A stretch of DNA of 44,141 nt from Cesiribacter andamanensis AMV16 (GTDB lineage Bacteria > Bacteroidota > Bacteroidia > Cytophagales > Cyclobacteriaceae). Location: NCBI RefSeq assembly GCF_000348925.1, contig NZ_AODQ01000025.1:1-44141 (forward strand), in the 5' to 3' direction. The position numbers were made by a program, and so were the translations under genes. Below, in pieces: positions 42,142 to 44,141 of the stretch. Within the stretch, counting starts at the first letter, position 1. The number at the start of each line of letters is the position of its first letter. The notes beneath the pieces were generated by a model. The model did no database searches. It saw nothing but the letters and a program-made list of their open reading frames with translations, and was not told where the DNA came from.

Positions 42142-43917
42142 ATGCCCAACCCCTACATTTCGCTGCTCCGGACGGCCTGGCACCATGCCCGCCTGGAGCG
42201 GAAACGTTTTGTACTGATCTATACCCTGTTTCTCGGGGCCAGCCTGGTGATTGCCCTGCAACCCCTTCTGTATGGCTGGTTCATCAACACCTTACAGCAG
42301 GAGGGCACTGCTGCCTTATCGCACGCCTGGATGTACGGCCTGGCCTACCTGGGCTTTAAATTGCTGGAGTGGGCCTTTCATGGACCGGCCCGCATCATGG
42401 AGCGCAGCCTGGCGTTTCGGCTCAGCCGCAATTTTCTGGACGAGCTCTACCTGAAAGTGCTGCATCTGCCGGTAAAATGGCACCAGGATCACCATAGCGG
42501 CTCTACCATCAACCGCCTGCGCAAAGCCTACGAAGCGCTGAAGGAATTCTTTCAGCATGGCTTTGTCTACCTGCAGGTGCTGGGCAAGCTTTTATTTTCC
42601 GTGGTGGCCATTCTTTACTTCTCCCCCCTCTTTGGCGGGATTGGGGTGCTTATCGGCTGTTTTACCGTCTGGGTGATCTTTCAGTTTGACAAACCCTTTA
42701 CCCGGGCCCTGCACGAGCAGAATGAGCGGGAGCATGTGGTCTCCTCTACCCTATTTGACAGCCTCTCCAATATTGTTACCGTCATTACCCTGCGGTTGGA
42801 AAAACAGATGCACAGCAGCCTGCTGCAAAAAATAGCGCTTGTGTTTCCGGCCTTTAAGCGGCAGATCACCCTTAACGAGCTCAAATGGTTTACAGCACAC
42901 ATGCTGGTGGCCCTTATTTACGTGGTTGTGGTGGTGGGCTATGTGTACCAGCACTGGCAGCCGGGAGAGGCCTTTCTGATTGGGGGACTGGTGACCCTGC
43001 TGGCCTATGTCACCCAGTTTACCAGTGTGTTTTACGATGTGGCCTACCAGTACACCCGCATTGTGCACTACAATACCGATGTGCAGGCGGCCAACGCCCT
43101 GGCCAATACCTTTGAGCAGCTGCACCAGACCCAAAACGCCCATGGCCTTCCGACAGGCTGGCGGAGTCTGGAGCTGCGCCACATCAACTACTCGCACACC
43201 GGGGCGGCTGAAAAGCGCACTGGCCTGCACGAGCTGCAGCTGCGCATTCGCCGGGGGGAACGCATAGCCCTGATCGGTGAAAGCGGCAGCGGCAAAAGTA
43301 CCCTGCTGGCCCTGCTCAGGGGGCTCTACAGCCCGGAGCCCGGCGTAGTGGCCAAAGCCGATGGCCTGCTGGAATTCGACTTCAGCCAGATTGCCAACAC
43401 CATCACGCTATTTCCCCAGGAGCCGGAGATCTTTGAAAACACCATCCGCTACAACATAACGCTGGGCCTGCCCTTTAGCGAAGAAGAGCTACAGCAGGTA
43501 TGCGAAACGGCCCAGTTAACCGATGTCCTGCAGCGCCTGCCGCAGGGGCTAGACACCAGGATTGTGGAGAAAGGGGTGAACCTCTCGGGCGGGCAAAAGC
43601 AGCGACTGGCCCTGGCCCGGGGCATCCTGGCCGCCCGCAGCAGCCAGATTGTGCTGATGGATGAGCCCACCAGCAGTGTAGACCCCCGCACCGAGCTACA
43701 GCTGTACCAGAAACTGTTTGGGGCCTTTACGGACAAAGCGGTCATCTCCTCCCTGCACCGCATGCACCTGCTGCCCCTCTTCGATTACATTTATGTACTG
43801 CAGCAGGGCCAGGTAGTAGAGGAAGGGAGTTTTGAGCAGCTGCGCCTCAACGGCCACGCCTTTCGGGAGCTCTGGCAGCATCAGGCAGAGCAGGAAGGGG
43901 TACTGGTTGGGAAATGA
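42142..43917 (+). CDS. ABC exporter, fused permease and ATPase
   Basis: 591 residues. The first 320 residues form an ABC type-1 membrane domain with about six helices; the rest is the ATPase. Walker A is GESGSGKS (379-386), the Q-loop is FPQEPEIFENTI, the signature is LSGGQKQR, Walker B is IVLMDE (503-508), and the H-loop His lies in VISSLHRMHLL. This is a half-size exporter that works as a dimer. The substrate is unknown. No partner transporter gene follows. Position 503 on has DEPTSSVDPRTE, normal for this group. Confidence 0.93.
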   Translation: MPNPYISLLRTAWHHARLERKRFVLIYTLFLGASLVIALQPLLYGWFINTLQQEGTAALSHAWMYGLAYLGFKLLEWAFHGPARIMERSLAFRLSRNFLDELYLKVLHLPVKWHQDHHSGSTINRLRKAYEALKEFFQHGFVYLQVLGKLLFSVVAILYFSPLFGGIGVLIGCFTVWVIFQFDKPFTRALHEQNEREHVVSSTLFDSLSNIVTVITLRLEKQMHSSLLQKIALVFPAFKRQITLNELKWFTAHMLVALIYVVVVVGYVYQHWQPGEAFLIGGLVTLLAYVTQFTSVFYDVAYQYTRIVHYNTDVQAANALANTFEQLHQTQNAHGLPTGWRSLELRHINYSHTGAAEKRTGLHELQLRIRRGERIALIGESGSGKSTLLALLRGLYSPEPGVVAKADGLLEFDFSQIANTITLFPQEPEIFENTIRYNITLGLPFSEEELQQVCETAQLTDVLQRLPQGLDTRIVEKGVNLSGGQKQRLALARGILAARSSQIVLMDEPTSSVDPRTELQLYQKLFGAFTDKAVISSLHRMHLLPLFDYIYVLQQGQVVEEGSFEQLRLNGHAFRELWQHQAEQEGVLVGK

Positions 43918-44011
43918 GGGGGTTAGAAACTGGAAAGAGTAGCAGGCCAGGCAGGCTCTAGCTGAGGATGGGGGCTGAAAAACGCTTTCAATCTGCATAT
44001 AACTAAATGAA

Positions 44012-44040
44012 CCTCCCCCTGCGCCCTCCAAAGGGGGACA
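44012..44040. repeat. GC-rich hairpin, intergenic repeat-like
   Basis: TCCCCCT (44014-44020) and AGGGGGA (44032-44038) form a perfect 7-bp stem with an 11-base loop GCGCCCTCCAA. There is no T tract. It is in the 224-base tail after the ABC exporter gene and shows no coding potential. Confidence 0.4.
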
Positions 44041-44141
44041 TCGTACCTTGGCGAAAAGTAAAGTGTAACCAGTAAAGACCCTGAATATTCGATACATCGA
44101 ACTCTATTAGTACTACTTTGACTATAGTGATTAGTTATATT

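Noticed and set aside
1-44141. tRNA or rRNA genes
   Set aside because: No GGTTCRA-type T-loop with matching acceptor stem was found in the intergenic regions, and no rRNA-like sequence was seen.

Overview
The window is an ordinary chromosomal stretch of a moderately GC-rich member of the Bacteroidota, most likely the Cytophagales. The clues are a type IX secretion plug protein, DUF1573, DUF3276/PUR and DUF2911 proteins, a HExxHxxGxxH metalloprotease of the DUF5117/DUF4953 type, many small lipoproteins, LytTR regulators, and promoter-like TAnnTTTG elements just upstream of genes (TACTTTTG before trpS, TACCTTTG before the ABC-F gene). Genus assignment is not possible from the sequence alone. 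I see no prophage, transposase, rRNA, tRNA or CRISPR array.

Layout. 1-5.1 kb: 3' part of a secreted metalloprotease, a CDGSH iron-sulfur protein, an outer-membrane barrel, a methyltransferase and a DUF1573 protein. 5.2-10.8 kb: trpS, two small proteins of unknown function, 4-hydroxyphenylpyruvate dioxygenase and a phosphohexomutase. 10.8-16.1 kb: a YetF/DUF421 protein and a K+-channel-like protein in one operon, DoxX, a FrnE-like DsbA protein, a membrane-anchored transglutaminase-like protein and a LIC11966-type surface protein. 16.2-25.9 kb: an S41 protease, a Na+:solute symporter followed closely by murB, two related lipoproteins, dCMP deaminase, DUF2911, two small proteins and a YfiT-type DinB protein. 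26.2-32.4 kb: a vanadium-haloperoxidase-like lipoprotein, an orphan LytTR response regulator, a PQQ-type sugar dehydrogenase and an ABC-F protein. 32.4-37.7 kb: T9SS plug protein, an orphan Cas6, YchF, an AI-2E family transporter and a PUR-domain protein. 37.7-44.1 kb: RlpA plus DUF58, a membrane LytTR regulator followed by a CPBP protease, two MsrB proteins and an ABC exporter.

How genes work together. Most are independent housekeeping or envelope genes in units of one or two. Clear pairs are the K+ channel with YetF, symporter with murB, RlpA with DUF58, LytTR membrane regulator with CPBP protease, and the two msrB genes. Intrinsic terminators, often between convergent genes, mark many unit ends.

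The item that most deserves attention is a stand-alone Cas6-family protein (33774-34628) with no CRISPR array or other cas gene, apparently without the usual catalytic histidine, whose stop codon overlaps that of the convergent T9SS plug gene. Other signals are a long inverted repeat around 8809-8991 sharing a 14-mer with 13143-13174, a related hairpin repeat at 1332 and 6370, and a structured leader before the LytTR response regulator.
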